64,000 bases of DNA from Gnetum montanum (GCA_015680685.1 MNCI01038012.1:248001-312000); one strand, 5' to 3'. Shown: positions 13,361 through 26,985, counted from the first letter of the stretch. Notes: generated by a model not told the origin, from the letters alone. Made by a program: numbers and translations.

Positions 13361-13386
13361 ACTAGTTTAAGGTCATAGTGGGCCAT
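13361..13386 (-). repeat. E1 array B, single hairpin unit
   Basis: One unit, core CTAGTTTAAGGTC followed by ATAGTGGGCC, at the position where E3 and E4 have multi-unit arrays. Confidence 0.65.
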
Positions 13387-13642
13387 GGTTTATGCAAGGA
13401 ACATGGATTTAAGGAAGGTTTGAAAGGTTTTGAATATGTGGCTAAGTTATGCATTTATTGGGTAATCAAAGAAAATGCAAAAAAATTTCTAAGTATGGAG
13501 ATGCTGGAAAAGTTGGAGAAAAAATTCTAACTCTGGGTGCTACACTCATCTTGTGTTACACATAGGACATGGTACAATCCCATGTTATACATGGGACATG
13601 GAACAGGCCCTAGGAGGTGACATGTCCTTCAACTTGAAAGCG

Positions 13643-13650
13643 TATAAATA
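13643..13650 (+). promoter_or_regulatory. TATA box of E1 antisense gene
   Basis: TATAAATAGGGG 165 bp upstream of the exon 1 ATG. E2 has the same box 166 bp upstream; E3 and E4 have CATAAATAGGG at about 160 bp. Such conservation in sequence and spacing, on the strand opposite to gag-pol, supports a dedicated promoter. Confidence 0.72.
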
Positions 13651-14128
13651 GGGGTTTTACCATAGTAGATCTGTCATTTTTAAAGTTAAAGTAAAGTTAA
13701 CAAGTGTAGCATGGCTAAGGCAAAGGGAGATAGAGCATAGTGATAATAGAGCAGAAGCTAGAGCATAATTAAGAGGAAAGAAGAAGGCAAGAGCATAATA
13801 GTCAACCATGATGCACCATAGTGAATGCAAACACCTCAACCTCATTAACATGGATCAAGGAGAACACACACTAAGACACCTTCCCAAGGCATACAAAGAG
13901 GACCATAGAGAGATGCCATCAGCTAGTTATGGTGCTATGCTCTACCCTTTTTATTTTTTCATTTTGTTTCTTGTTTCTTGTCTAATTTAGGTTTTTTCTA
14001 TTTTGAGAGTAGGCTACCTTGAGTAGGGACTACCACCACCACCATGGATACCTTGAGCCATGACTAGGGGAGGGAATGCATGTAGTGCATTTTTTTGTTT
14101 GGCTTTTTGAGCTTTTTGTTATGAGGGC

Positions 14129-14312
14129 TTGGTGTCACATGTGTGGCATGAGATAGGGGTTTTCTCAATTTCCTACACATGATGTGGAACAAGTGTTCCT
14201 TGGCATCCTGTGCACAGTGTGGGATAGGGGTTTTTCTTGGCATCTCATGCATGATGTGGATAAAACATTTTTGGCATCCCATGCATGAAGTGAGACAAGG
14301 CTTGGCCATGTT
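14129..14312 (+). repeat. Intronic tandem repeat, about 37-bp unit
   Basis: Four to five diverged units of the type TTGGCATCCCATGCATGATG, inside intron 1 of the E1 antisense gene. Mirrored by a longer array at 31610-31915 in E2. The much shorter intron 1 of E3 and E4 lacks it. Confidence 0.75.
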
Positions 14313-14439
14313 GGCTTGAAGGTGAAAATAGAGCATGATAGTCTAGGTGGGGAAACTATGAGGGTCACAGCTATCATGGTAGGGTATGTTCCTGAGAGCA
14401 TAAAAAAAAGTTAGAAAATTTTTGGTTTCCTAGTGTCAT

Positions 14440-14690
14440 GCATTATAGGAAATGTAGTCAGAAGGTTACACTTTGTAGTGAGTGTACCCTACAATTTTTT
14501 TGAAGTTTTTAACAATTGGAATTTTTTGTAGTTGTTAAACTTTGTGGGGAGTGTAGCCAACACTTAGAAATAATTTTTCAATAGTTACACTTTGCAAGAA
14601 GCATAACCAAGACTTAGAAAAAATTTTGCAGTTTTAAAAATTATGCTCTATGGGGAGCATAACCAACAATTCGTGGATTTTTTCTTGATA
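14440..14690 (+). repeat. Second intronic tandem repeat, about 60-bp unit
   Basis: Units combine a 'GTTACACTTTGTGGGGAGTG' phrase with 'TAACCAACACTTAGAAAAATTTT'-like spacers (split here by variation). Mirrored at 31262-31525 in E2. Located in intron 1 of the antisense gene. Confidence 0.7.
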
Positions 14691-17600
14691 CAACATAGAT
14701 GTTAGTGTTATGCCCCATTGGGGACTAGGCACATCAAATGGGTATGCCAACATCTTTTTCTCATGGGACCTCATGGAAAGTTAAGTATGTTGAGTGTAAT
14801 TTCTATGAATTTTTTTATTCAATGCTAACATTCTCCTTTTGTTGCTATTGTGGCATTGCAAAGTATTGTTGAAACCTATCCTCATCGTAGTTGAGCTAGT
14901 GGGCATTTTGTGTTGCATGAGCAAGCTTGTGCTAAATGTGCCTACACCAAACACACATGTGGGCCACTAGGTGGTATGGTTTATGTTGGGCATGCAAGAA
15001 TTTCTAGAATTTTTTCTCTGCCACTTCTATGTGATGATATGGTCACACTTAGCTATAGAAGAAGTGGACAACATAATGGAAACACTATTGCCTAGGACAA
15101 ACCAAGGTAATCTAAGGTTCATATCTGATGAGCTTGCTAATGATGAAGGAGTAGGAAGCTTAGGCCAGGGCCACAAGGGCCTTAGGCTTTTCTCTAGGAT
15201 CTGGGGAATGCTCGAATTTTAGTGCTATAATAAGAACACTTTGTTCATTTTATAATGCCTACACACTCTATTCAAAAATCAACTTGGGATACTATATTAT
15301 GTTGGAGGGTGAGTCCCCTGACAATTTCTTACACTACCTATTATATTATGATGTAAGATGCTAATCGCTCATGTTCATTACTAGGTGTAGCATTAACGTA
15401 AATTGCCTCCATGATGAAAAGGGGGTGTTGAACTTGAATCAAAATACCCTATAGGAATTATCATCTTTTGAGAATGTTTGTATCACAATGATTGGATAGA
15501 TTCTAGGCAGACCTAGTGGAACTCCCTCACAAATATTCCAAGTCTTATGAGTGGGCAATCAACATATCGAGCATAGAGGAAGTTTCAACCCCATGACTAT
15601 CATCTTGCACATCATTCATGTAATGTGAGTCATGTGTTACTTATTTTTATGCACTTTTTTCTTTTTTTCTCATATTGCTAATTTTACCTTTGCTTATTGT
15701 AGCTAAAGTCAAGTCAATAGAGACTACGGTGGTTGCTATAGGTTACACTAAGGCCACTCTCATCTTTAAATACAGTGAGGTTGAGACTTCACAATACTAG
15801 TTGTGCTATGAGGTCCTAGTGGAGATAGCAAGGAATATTTAGTAGGCTAGGCTCATGAACCTTTTCTTGGATATTAGCCTAAGCATCTCGGTGCCTAAAA
15901 TTATTGCCATAATTGACTACTTCCTGAGAGTGCCAACAACTTTAGCACATGGATCCATAATATGCATGTGACCTTTGAAATTACAAATGAATTCTTTGTG
16001 GACCTCTTCAACATCCCCTCTAAGGATATACAGGTTCAAAAAAATATTGATAAAGACCTAGACCATAGAGGAAATGTTGATGAGTGGTTGGACATCTTTA
16101 AGGTCCACAAATGAATACTAGTTAAGGAGGTGAAGGTACCTATGGTCCACCACCTCTACCCAGTCTTCCAAGCTTGTGCATTTCAAAAGCTACTTTTGAA
16201 AGAAAATATTGTTGGGGTTGAGCAAGCTTGGATGATAAGGGATGTGATAGACGAGGGGACATGGTAAAATTACCTTGTCAAAGGCTTATGTGTTGAAATT
16301 GTTAGGCTGTGCCACAACCTCCAAGCACAATCGCATGTGAACTTCACTTTATTCATAGCATACCTATGAAGATTTGTGGAATTTTTGATGGTTTGTGACA
16401 ATGGGTGGTGGGTGGTGCAAGACCACAACCAAATATCAGGGCCATGGATCCACCACCTATTCCACACCACATGGTTGCAAGATCCTTTGGACGCAATTGG
16501 TGTGTCATTTTTGATAATGACTAGAGAAAATGTGACATGGTCCTACCACACACGTGATAGTTCTTGGGAAGCCCCATCAACCAACACTAGAAATGTAGCA
16601 AGAGGTGCACAATGCATTCCCAAGGTAGTGAAATCATTAGAAATAAAGATTAAGAAGCCATGTCTTGTGGAGGATCCCATGGGTGAAGTGGAGGAGGGTG
16701 GTAGAAAGCTATGATTTAAGCTTCATGATATGTGCACAAGAATTGCAAGTATGCATTGTTGGATACTAATGTAATGTATCATGCTACATTATACTTATTA
16801 TTGATAATTCTAACTCTATCTTATGTGATAGTGGAGCCTATAGAGGCTAATGTCCCTCAACCTAAGGGACAAATGGAAGAATGCGAAGATGCCAAAGTGC
16901 TAAGGCAACTTGAAGAAGAAGGGTTTCAATTTGAAGGAGGTGAGTTTGAGAATTTCTTTGATGATATACAAATGAGTGATCCCCCTACTCTCATACCTTA
17001 GAGCTTGTTGGGTAGGAGCTTTGCACCACCATCTCTTTTTTGTCATTTTTGTTCTCTCCTTGGTTGTTGGATACCTAATAATCACTAAGTATGTTATGTT
17101 GTAGCTACTAGTGTTTCCACTAAATGTCCAGCATCCACATCCACCTTTTGTATGCAACTATGGATGGAGGCTCCAGATAAGGCATGTTGGATGATATAAT
17201 AGATCATATATAATAAATGGACCTTGATATTGGTACACCTAATTTATTTTATATATATATAAATTTTTCTTTTACCTTTTTTTCTTGTTTGATTTGTGGC
17301 TAATGTTATCTTGACTATTATGTAATGATAGGTTTGTAGCTTAAGTAGGACCGAAACAAGGTAGTCTAGGTTGACACTGTGCTTGAGTTTTCCCCTAAAG
17401 TGGAGCAAGTGCCTCGTCATGTGTATGATGAGGTATGAAAATGCACATTGTACTTTACAAGAGCATTGTGGATACACATGTGTTAATGAGCACTTGTGGA
17501 AACAGGTGTAGGAGCTTCAAGAAAAGGAGGTAAGCCAAGAGGAAAAATTGGAGGACTTGCAATCTTGCTATGACATCATGATGGCATGTGACAAGCTAGA

Positions 17601-18302
17601 TGGTAGCTAGTGCATGCCAATAATTGGTCATTTTTTTAGGGAAAGAATGAAGTCATCCACAAGGTGACTGATTAACAAATACAAAGAGACCTATTAGGAA
17701 AGAAAAATCAAGACTGGAAGGATTACAACATGAAAGTGTACCAATGGGGCTAGACTCAAAATAATCACAAGCACCACTACAAGTAAGAATGTGAAGCATA
17801 CTATAAAAATTATAGAGATGAGTTTGAGCACCAATGCTGAGAGATATTCTTGATGCAGCGGATGCAACACAAGCTTACAAACTATTTGCAAGGAACGTAG
17901 TGGTGAGTGGAACTTTGGAGAGATAGATCACTGTGTCTTCTAGAGAGGTAACTTCTACAAGGCTTTCAATAGGGTCAGCCTCATGGGTAGCCATAGAAAA
18001 GGGAAAAAATCTCATAGGTATTAACCTTGGCAAGGAGGACTAGATGCCATTATTGAAAGACAAAATCCTTTGATGCTTGGAGACAAGCCTTAATAGGATT
18101 CTCCCAGACATGGATGTAGGCCCTTCTTAGGTTGGTCTAGTTTGCATCATTTTTATTTGCTTCATTATAATGTTTCATGTCACCTTATTTGTTAGCTAAT
18201 TCATTGTTTTATTTTTATTTAATGTAGGTTCCAAGTGATGGCGTAGGACCTAGTGGAGTAAGAGACAAAGAGGAAGATGAGGGGGCTACATTATCACCAT
18301 AG

Positions 18303-21300
18303 ATCTCCACCTCTCCACCCTCATAGGGCAAGTGGATCTCTTTGTGAATTGGTGAAGAAACAACTCATAGCTAGGCTAGCCAAGACCTTCATAAGATTAG
18401 GTTGAATCCCAACATTTCTTCAACTACAATGAACTTAGCATTAGTGGGAAATTATTTTTCTACCATGAAAGCTATCATAACTATTCCTTTTACAACAACA
18501 TGCACTCCATTGAAGGATTTCAAGCATGTTGTTTTTGTTGAATTGATTTGATCAACTATGCCAAGCATGTCAACAATGGTGAATGGGATGACATCGGTTG
18601 CCACCTTGTCATCGACATGTATCATGAAAATTTTTTATTATCCCATAAAAATTATTATAAACATGAATGCACTAGTCACCTAACCCTTCTCAAGATCAAT
18701 TTTAACTACCTCATCATGAAATTTCAATGGTGTTAACCTTGACTCTTGGGTTGTGGGTGGAAACATTATAGCATGAATGGCTTTTTTATCTACTGGAATA
18801 TCTTCCTTAATCAGAATAAATGTTAGCATGTGAACCAATGACTTATGGTGAGAAAAAGAAGTCATAATCAAGTCATATAGGCTCAAGGTTATGATTTTTT
18901 GTTTTAGAGCCTATTTAACTTGTGTCGACATGTCCAAGAAATATTTTCCACCATATATTATTTTGGTGGCCTTTACCTCCTCCATGGATCCTAAGAGGAA
19001 AATCTCCTAAGGAGGAGATTTGACTTTTGGTTGTGTAGTAGGATTTCGAGCCTTAGTGCTTGCCTGTTGGCTATTTGTGTTTGTGTTAGTAGCTTAAGAT
19101 GATGAGGCTATGGGGATAGTTGACAAGGGGGTTGGTTTAGGGGGACCTAGCTCCATGCGCTTTCTAATAAATTTGTTAGCAAGATGCTCATCATGTCTCT
19201 TAGGGTATAATTTTTGGCATGTAGGTTGTGAGATAGTTCCCACCACCAAACCCTAAGCAAGTGGGGGTTTTGCAAGTCTTGACACCCTAATGACAAAAGG
19301 TGTCTAGCTTACCATCACCATAATATGTTACAGGGCCTAACCACAAAGGGTATCATGGGCACTTGATGTGGTGCTTTCATGATGAAAAGGGACTGTAGTC
19401 TAGTCAATGTTGAGGCCCCAATGTTACTAAAGGACACACAAACCACAAATGGTTCATGTGCCAGTTCTGCATTGTCATTAATGCTAATAGCATTGATGAT
19501 GTAACCTACGTAGCTAGCATTGTGGGGATATTTCTAGACCTCATGCATTGGTTTTATGGTCTTATAGGACTACTTTTGTCAACGACAAGTTTGCTTTGAT
19601 CAATCATTCATTGAATGTCATCTTTCAATGCCAAGTAGTAGTCTATGTCATGGTCATGCAACTAGTGGTAGTTGCAGAATTGGTCCAATATAAAGGTTTT
19701 AGGGACTAGGGGCTCATTTGGCATAGCCACAGAGGGGCTTCTAATGACTTCACAATACCTCTCATGTTGTTTTCATGCATCCTCTAACATTTTTTTGTGT
19801 TGAATGCACCCAGCACTAAGCAATTGGTCTAAGAGCTCAAATAGCTTGATGGGAAAGGGGCTATACATTAAGTGATCCTTATGCTTAATGTTTGGCCTTT
19901 GGGAAGCTTACCTTGTGGCCATCGATGATGCAAGCTAGTTATTTTCTATAGTGCTAGAACCCAACACCTTATTATTGTTGACTGGGGCTTTAGGTGCCTT
20001 GACCATTAGCTTAGTGCTATTGGGTTTGGCTTCATCAGCCACAACTACAACTGTTGTTTTCATCTTCCCTTTCTTCTTGTTCTTTTTTGCATGCACATTT
20101 TTGTAGGCCACATAGACTAGGTTCTTACTGGCTTCCACTATATCCTATATGCTATTTGTTTGAGCAAAAGCTTGGCTAATAAAATGTAGTGCTAAGAAGT
20201 ACAATTTTGACTTGATAAAGTCATTTAATGCACCTTTAGAGATAGCTAGAAGGTGAGTTTTTGCTATTAACTCATGAATTTCATTAAGGGAAGTGGTTCA
20301 GCATTGTATGAATTTTTGTAGTAGCTCTAGCATATCTTTTTTAATTTTCATTAACTAGTCTAGTGTGGCTTCAGGCTTTAAGTTATACCTGAAGTGAGTA
20401 ATAAATTGGCTAAGTAGCTTCTCCAAAGTTGAAATAGAAGCTCTAGGGAGCACATGGTACTAATTGAGAGCTTTACTAGTTAGGAATATGGCAAAGATGT
20501 GGATGATTACATATGGTCATACTTGCAAAAGCAAGCATTTAGAATGGAAAGTTGCCAAGTGGGCATTGGGGTTTCCATCATCGTTGTATTTTGTGAACTA
20601 AGGAGGTTGGACCCCAGGAGGCAAAGTTAGTGCCAAGACCATAGGATTGATGCGGTCATCTTGATAGAAGTCCATAGCATGGACCATTTCTGAGTTAGTC
20701 ACTTAAATCCACCTAACCTCCTTCATGAGTGTTTGGATGAGTTGAAATGCTTACTCCAAACTCGGGGATGCCATAGAGGGTTGCACTAGTTGTATAGCTA
20801 GTGGTACCATCGGAGTGACCAATAGCCCTATTGTGAACTATGCCACCACATGTGACACTTGTTAAGTTAGTTGTTGCATATATTATGGAATGTGGATAGT
20901 TGTGCTATAGGCATAGACGTTGCAGCTTGCCACATAGTTGTGGCTTGGGCTATTGTTGTAGGTGCTACTAAGATGCCTAGGATGAAAGGCACATGACCTT
21001 TCTATTGCTGAGATATGGGCATCATGTGCACATATGGTAGTCTCAGCATCATGGATGCTAGCAGGGAAGGCTGCATAGACTATGAGAAGATGATAAAGGA
21101 GCAAGTTGTAGAACGTCCTCCACTTTGTTGCACATGCAATACTTGGTGGCTAGCTATCACAAGTGTGGACTTGGGTGGCAAAACTGATGTCCCTACCTTG
21201 AAAAAGGTAGAAGATTGTGATAAGTGCAAAAAAAAGGTAGATGTGAGCTATTCTATAGAGGTATAAAATGAGAATTTGATGTCTAAGTGGGACTCAAGCT

Positions 21301-21703
21301 CTTCCTACCCATCCTGTAGTAGCTTGTCATGGATTGATGCTACATATTGCTCTTTTGACCCACTTACCCTAACAAGATGGTCTAGGAGCCACCTAATGGT
21401 GTCAGTAAGTGAGATGAATGCATCAAGGATGGCAAGGAACTTCTTCCCATTTCATTGAATGATTTCAAAATTATGCTTCACTTCTATTTCTTGGTGGTCT
21501 AAGGAGAAGCCTACTTGAAGCTTTGCACAAAGGAAGTTGTATTATTCATTGTACAATGCTCTATATTTAGAGAATTGGTTACATAGTTTGAGTGATTGCT
21601 TTTGTGGTCATACAAGACTGGGGGATTGCTCAATGTCTTCTTCTTGAATGGGATGAGCTACCTTCGTGCTTGGGGTAGAGGTGGAAGTGTTCACAAGATT
21701 CAT
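18303..21703 (-). pseudogene. E1 gag and protease remnant
   Basis: Gag begins at ATG 21703 (MNLVNTSTSTPSTKVAHPIQ). A retrotransposon-gag-like core is near 20650-20200 and is closely mirrored by E2. A basic Lys-rich segment follows (KNVHAKKNKKKGKMK near 20100-20060). The segment before protease reads SLYDLIMTSFSHHKS (near 18880). Protease reads VDDKVATDVIPF near 18630, where E4 has VHIDDGAAMNVIPF, so the Gly of the active-site triplet is lost. Protease ends directly against the stop of the antisense gene. The linker and array A found here in E2-E4 are missing, probably by deletion. Many stops and frameshifts. Confidence 0.82.
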
Positions 21704-22148
21704 GTTTCTACGTAGAAAAACATAAGAGAAGAAGGTGTTTCCAAAAAACATTGAAGTGTAGAAAATGTTGAAAAAACGGCTAAGTATGCAAACTATAAAA
21801 ATAGGCCAAAGAATGACCAACTCTAGAAATGTTGTCAAAAGTGACTAACTCTGGCATTATGCTCATTATTCTCAAAGGGATTTTTATTCTTTGAAGGGTT
21901 GTTATGCTCTCTAGAGCACCCAAAGCTTAACATGATAGACACAGTCTGGCTTTTGGTCGTACAGTATTCTAGGGGAATCAACAACTAGGACCAAGCTACA
22001 CCAACATGTAGATAAATCCTATGCTAGCATACAATCCAAATAATACTGTGATAGGTCCATAGGGGTGATACATCTACGCTAGCATATCATTAGTGATGGA
22101 TGTGCAAAAACCATGTGGGACCACCTTTGAACACAAAAGAAATGGGAG
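21704..22148 (-). other. E1 leader between PBS and gag
   Basis: Sense 5' untranslated leader, 445 bp, without a convincing coding frame. It lies between the PBS-like site and the gag ATG. Confidence 0.5.
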
Positions 22149-22166
22149 GTCCTCCTTCTAGCACCA
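22149..22166 (-). other. E1 primer-binding-site-like sequence
   Basis: Minus-strand TGGTGCTAGAAGGAGGAC, starting with the TGG expected opposite a tRNA CCA end. It lies 9 nt inside the LTR edge at 22176. The tRNA species cannot be named without a search. Confidence 0.5.
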
Positions 22167-22175
22167 AAGAAACTA

Positions 22176-23464
22176 TGATGTCCAAAAACATTAATTTTTG
22201 GAACATGAAGAGGTTGACAAGTAGATAGCCTAACCCTAAATTTGTGTGAGGGCCATGCTAAGAAATGGAAATGAGGTACCCTAAATAATTTATTCAATTA
22301 GATAGGGACTTATGTGGTGTTAGAACGAATGTTTGTGAGAGGGGTTTGTATTGCATTACATGCAGACATCGGGACTAGTTAAGCCAGAGCATAGTAGGGT
22401 ATCCTAGCCTATAAAATAAAAATGTCAGCATGTAAATATATACTAAATGGTAGAAAATTATGGAGTATATCAAAGAAAAAATGCTCAGAAAAGAAATGAA
22501 ATAGAGCCTAAGAACAAAGAATAGCAGTACCCCAAAAATAGGAAGTGTAATGTTTGCTAGAAAATAGGTGAGAATGGTACATGACATCAAGTAGATACAG
22601 TGGTAGTGTAGCAGTGCAATCATAGTCTTTGGGATGCCTAGGATGTGAAGCTAGTGGTTGCAACATAGGCTGAACTTGTTGGGTTGGCTGTTGTCATGTT
22701 CTGTAGGTGCAATGATGGACAACATTCTAGGAGGTGTTAAGGTGTGAAGCTTGGGTACTCAAGTGCAAAAGTGTCAAGGATTCTCAGATAGCTAAAATGC
22801 CCAATGCTCTTTTGATTTTCCAACCTCTAAAGTACTGAAAATTGGGGTACTTATACAGCTAGGTTTAGCATGAAACACAAATTTAGCACCACGTGGCATG
22901 AGTATAGGTGAGGTTACGCTGACATGTTATGCTCTCATGAAAGTAGCAAAGTGTTACACTCTGAAGGATAGTAATGGGTTCCTAGAGAATACTAAACTAT
23001 GACTACACTACCTAGAATACATGTGCTAGAGTCTAAGAGATCACAATGTACTTACAAATACTATAAGAAAGAATATAGCTTGGAGGCTACGCTCCAGGAC
23101 TACGTATTTCCCTCTTTTGAGTGGGGTCAAGTGTAGGGACAATTTTTGGGATTGATGAGTGTCCAAAAGAAATGAAAACTATTGATCTTCATTGTTGGAG
23201 GAGCATCAGAGATAAGATGAAGGTTGATTCCAAGTTTTGGAGGCTTTTAGAGGCTTTTCTCTAATGTCAAGCTGGCTACACTCTAAAGCATAACACAACA
23301 CTTAGTGAAAATTTTCAAAATTTTGATGTCTCACATTAGTTATGCTAGCTACACTAGGAAGCATAGTAGAGATTAGCATGGATACATAGCAAAAATTTAA
23401 TGAAATCTATAGTCTTCCCTCATGGCACACTAGCTATGCTATAGGGTGTAGTAGGCGAGCTAGC
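22176..23464 (-). repeat. E1 5' LTR, truncated
   Basis: Starts TGATGTCC at 22176 and follows the 3' LTR (6002 onward) through shared blocks such as AGGGCCATGC near 22250 and the ATGGCACAC block near 23420. Homology stops near 23464, about 600 bp short of the expected TTTCA end. Beyond it lies E2 gag in the opposite orientation. Confidence 0.8.
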
Positions 23465-23479
23465 ACAACCAATCACCTA

Positions 23480-25650
23480 AATATAGGTCATTAGATGAGG
23501 AATGGTATAACTTTATGCAAAGATTCAAGTGGGCTTGTCATTAGACCACCAAGAAATAGAAGAAAAATGTAGTTTCAAAATTAGGTATTGAAATGGAAAA
23601 GAGTTCTTTCCCACCCCTAACATGGTCATCCCACTCATTGACAATTTCAACTAGATCTTAGACCAACTTATTAGGGTGCATGGGACGAAAGAAAAAGATG
23701 CAGTATCAAACTATGATGAGCCCCTACATGATGGGCAGGAGGAGTTTGAGTCCCATTTAGACAATGGTGTTCCATTCTATACCTTTGTCCAAAAACCTAC
23801 CTCCACTTTTGTGCCACACCATTCATAGTCCTCTACCTTCTTTGAGGCATCCATGACACTTCTACAACCTAGGTCCTTACCTGTGGTAGCTAGCCACCAA
23901 GTCCTACCTATGCAATAGAGTGTAAGACCCTTTGCTTCTTTCCCATTTTTCATCTCTTCGTAGTTTGTACAACCTTCTCTGTTGGAATTTTTTATGCTGA
24001 TGCTACCATATGTGCACACCATGCCCATATCGTAGCCACAAATGAGTCACATGCCCTTTATCCTAGCCATGTCAGTAGCATCCCCAATGATAGCCCAAGC
24101 CTCAACTTCATGGTGGGCCATGACCTTTGTACACATGGTACAACTATCACACATGCTATAATACACATAACATTAGACTCAACAAATGCCACATGTGATG
24201 GTACAACCCATCATAGGGCTTTGGCCACTTCAATGGTACCACTAGCAGCATAGTCAACGCAACCTCTACGACATCTTTAAGTTTGGATTAAGTGTTCTAA
24301 TTCATCGAAAATATCAAGGAGGAGGTTAGGTAGCTTAAATTAGCCAACTCAAAAGTAGTCCATGTAATGAAATTCTATCAAGATGGTCCTATCAATCGTA
24401 TAGTCCCACCGCTAAGACTACGTCCTTAGGTCCAACTCCCCCACTTCACAAAATACAATGGCAAGGGGGACCCCATCACCCACTTGGTAACATTTTTTTT
24501 GAGTGCCTACTTTTGCAAGCGTGGAAACATGCAATCATCCACATTTTTTCCATGTCCCTGACTGGAAAAGCTTTCAACTAGTACCATGGAATCCCTAGAG
24601 CCTCTATTTGAACTCTAGAGTAGCTACTAAGCTAGTTTGTGACCCACTTCAACTATAACATAAAGCTTGAGCCACTTTAGACCAACTGATGAATATCAAA
24701 CAAGGGGCACTAGAGCTAATAAAAAAATATATACAACATTGGAGTGCTTCCCTAAATGAAAATCATGAGGTAATAGCTGAAACTCACTTGCTGGCTATCT
24801 TCAAGGGTGTAATAAATGACTTTATTAAGTTAAAACTCTACTATTTAGCTCTACATTCTCTCAGCTAAGCTTTTTCTTAGAGAAAGAGCACAAAAGATGT
24901 AGTAGAAGCCAATAAGGACCTAGCCTATGTGGCCTAAAAAAATGTAGATACAAAAAGGGACAAAGACAAGGTGAAGTCCACAAAAATCGTTGTAGTTGTG
25001 GCTAATGAAGCCAAACCCAACAACACCAAGCTAGTGTTTAGGGCACCTATGGCCTTGACCAACAATAACAAGGAATTAGGTTCTGGCACCACAGGAACCA
25101 ACTAGCCTACATCGTCAATGGGCATGGGGCAAGCTCTCCAAAGGCCAAATTTTGAGCGCAAGGATCACTCAAAATACATACCCTTACCCATCAAGCTATC
25201 AAAGCTTGTAGACCAATTGTTTAGTGTTGGGTACATTCAGCATAAAAAAAAGTTAAAGGACATATGAAAATGCCATGAGAGGTATTCTGAAGTTCTTAGA
25301 AACCCTTCTATAGCCATGCCAAATGAGCTCCCTGTTCCCTAATAACTTTAGATTGGATCAGTTCTGCAATAACCATTAGTTACATGGCCATGACATGAAC
25401 TACTACTTGGCATTGAAAGATATATTCGACACATGATTGATCAAGGAAAACTAGTCCTTGATGAAAGTAGTCCTATTTGGCTAGAAAAACAATCCATGAA
25501 GGTCTATAAAGACCCACTCAATGCTAGTGGTGCAAGTTACATCATCAATGTTGTTGGTGTTGATGACAATGCAAAATTGGCACATGAACCATTTGTGGTT
25601 CGTGTGCACTTTGATGACACTGGGGCCTCAATGGCAACTAGACCATAGTC
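23480..25650 (+). pseudogene. E2 gag remnant
   Basis: Mirrors E1 gag. An early segment reads SLDEEWYNFMQRFKWACH (near 23490-23545). The gag core reads HFTKYNGKGDPITHLVTFF near 24433-24490, a typical retrotransposon-gag start, and continues to about 24880. A basic linker and FERKDHSKYIPLP (near 25150) follow. The GHxTxxC-type motif before protease is damaged (QFCNNH..HGHDMNYYLAL near 25360-25410), then the frame shifts to IDQGKLVLDESSP (25436 on). Stops throughout. Confidence 0.82.
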
Positions 25651-26089
25651 CCCTTTCATCATCAAGGCATTACCTTAGGAACCCATGACACCCATTGTGG
25701 TTAGGGCTCCATAGCACATTGTGGAGATGGCAACCCAGACACCTTTTGTCATTAGGGTGCCAAAACGTGCAGATCCCTCACTTGCCTAAGGTCCGATGGT
25801 GGGAACTACATCACAACTTGTCCATCTAAAGAGACATGATGAGAATCTAGCTGACAAGATTACTAGGGAGAACATGGAGCTAGGTCCTCCTAAGCCCATC
25901 CCCTTGTTAGCCATCCTTATGGCCTCATCATCTTAGGCCACCAATGCTAATACAAATAGTCAATAGACAAGTGTTGAGGCTTAAAGGCCCACCACACAAT
26001 CAAAAGCCAAATCTCCTCCATAGGATATCCACCTCTTAGGATGCATGAAGGAGGTAAAGATCACCAAAACAACATATGGTGAAAATGAT

Positions 26090-26985
26090 ATTTTAGATGC
26101 ATTTCTGCAATTTAAACAGGCTCTAAAATAGACAAATACAACTTTGATCCTATATGACTTGATTATGATCTCTTCTTCTCATCATGAGGCACTATTCTGC
26201 ATGTTGGAATATATTCCTATTAATGAGGATATGCCAAAAAATGATAAGGACATTCATGCCATAATGCTCCCACTCATAACCAAGGAGTCAAGGCCTACAC
26301 CCTTGACATTTCACAATGAGGTAGTCAGAGCTAACCATGAAAAGGGCCATGTAACCACTTTGCCAATGTTTATAAAAATTTGTGTAGAAAATACAAACTT
26401 TGTAGGGTGCACTTCAATGAGAATGTGGCAACCAATGTTATCCCATTCCCCATCATCAACAAGCTTGGCTTGGTTGATCAGATTATGCCAACAACAATGA
26501 CTTGCTTGAAGTCCTTCAATAGAGCACATGTGATCATCAAAGGGATAGTCACAATAGATTTTGTGGTAGGGGATCAATTCCCTACTAATTTTGAATTCAT
26601 TGTGGTTCAAGAAATGCCTAGACTCAACCTAATCCTAGCGATGTCTTGCCTAGCCCTAATATGGATCATTTCTTCACCCATTCACCAAGAGATCCACTTA
26701 CCCTATGATGGTGGGGAGATGGTGATCTTTGGTGACAATGTAGCCTCTTCAACCATCAACAACACAGATACCCAACATGGATCAGAGCTAGAATTCTTTG
26801 AGGATATACCACCCACTCAAAGTAAAAGTTAGTGCTGTTTAGCTGATCTTAAAAAGCCAAGTGAGATAAGTGACCTCCTTGAGGGAATTCTTTAAGTAGA
26901 ATTTTCCTTCTCTACATTAGATGAAGGTCTAGGGGAATACTGTCTAGTACCTCCTAGGCCTTATGCACCACCTAACCTACATCAG
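26090..26985 (+). pseudogene. E2 protease region, active site lost
   Basis: MILYDLIMISSSHHEALF (26144 on) matches the pre-protease segment of E1 and E4. A +1 shift leads into the retropepsin-like domain (about 26395-26830), with the conserved VIPFPIINKLGLVDQI and LNLILAMSCLA...IHQEIHLPY segments. Where E4 has IDDGAAMN, E2 reads FNENVATN, so the catalytic Asp and Gly are both gone. A tail aligned to the E4 tail reaches the donor-like GT at 26986. Confidence 0.8.

Larger units (their letters stand above)
13808..18302 (+). pseudogene. E1 antisense multi-exon gene
   Basis: Runs opposite to gag-pol, between protease and RT. Exon 1 is 13808-13927 (MMHHSECKHL...); its donor has decayed to TTATGG. 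Intron 1 ends near 14863 and holds two tandem arrays. Exon 2 is about 14864-15308, intron 2 15309-15384 (GTGAGT..CTAG), exon 3 15385-15619, intron 3 15620-15702, and exon 4 from 15703 to about 16730. That exon includes a block shared with the other copies (HHLYPV.QACAF, then GVEQAW). A weaker exon 5 is near 16830-17015 (acidic, EEEGFQFEGGEFENFF). Exon 7 is about 17345-18130, intron 7 18131-18227, exon 8 18228-18302 ending in TAG. No family is certain; exon 4 has the layout of 'putative plant transposon protein' families. It ends tail to tail with protease. Stops and splice damage show decay. Confidence 0.72.
6002..23464 (-). mobile_element. E1: giant Tat/Ogre-like Ty3/gypsy element with antisense gene
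   Basis: A minus-strand element of at least 17.4 kb. In sense order it has: truncated 5' LTR (23464-22176), PBS-like site, gag and protease (about 21700-18310), antisense gene on the plus strand (13808-18302), one hairpin unit (array B), RT to integrase (13197-9790), hairpin array C, PPT and 3' LTR (7886-6002). Both LTRs share the same left edge and internal order but have diverged a lot, so the insertion is old. The 5' LTR is cut at about 23464, where the oppositely oriented element E2 begins abruptly in gag. Confidence 0.88.

Noticed and set aside
14064-14401. Cys/His-rich minus-strand frames that look like zinc fingers
   Set aside because: They are translations of the 37-bp tandem repeat in intron 1 of the antisense gene.
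22375-22623. Hydrophobic 82-residue minus-strand frame
   Set aside because: Lies inside an LTR and is not kept in the other LTR copies.
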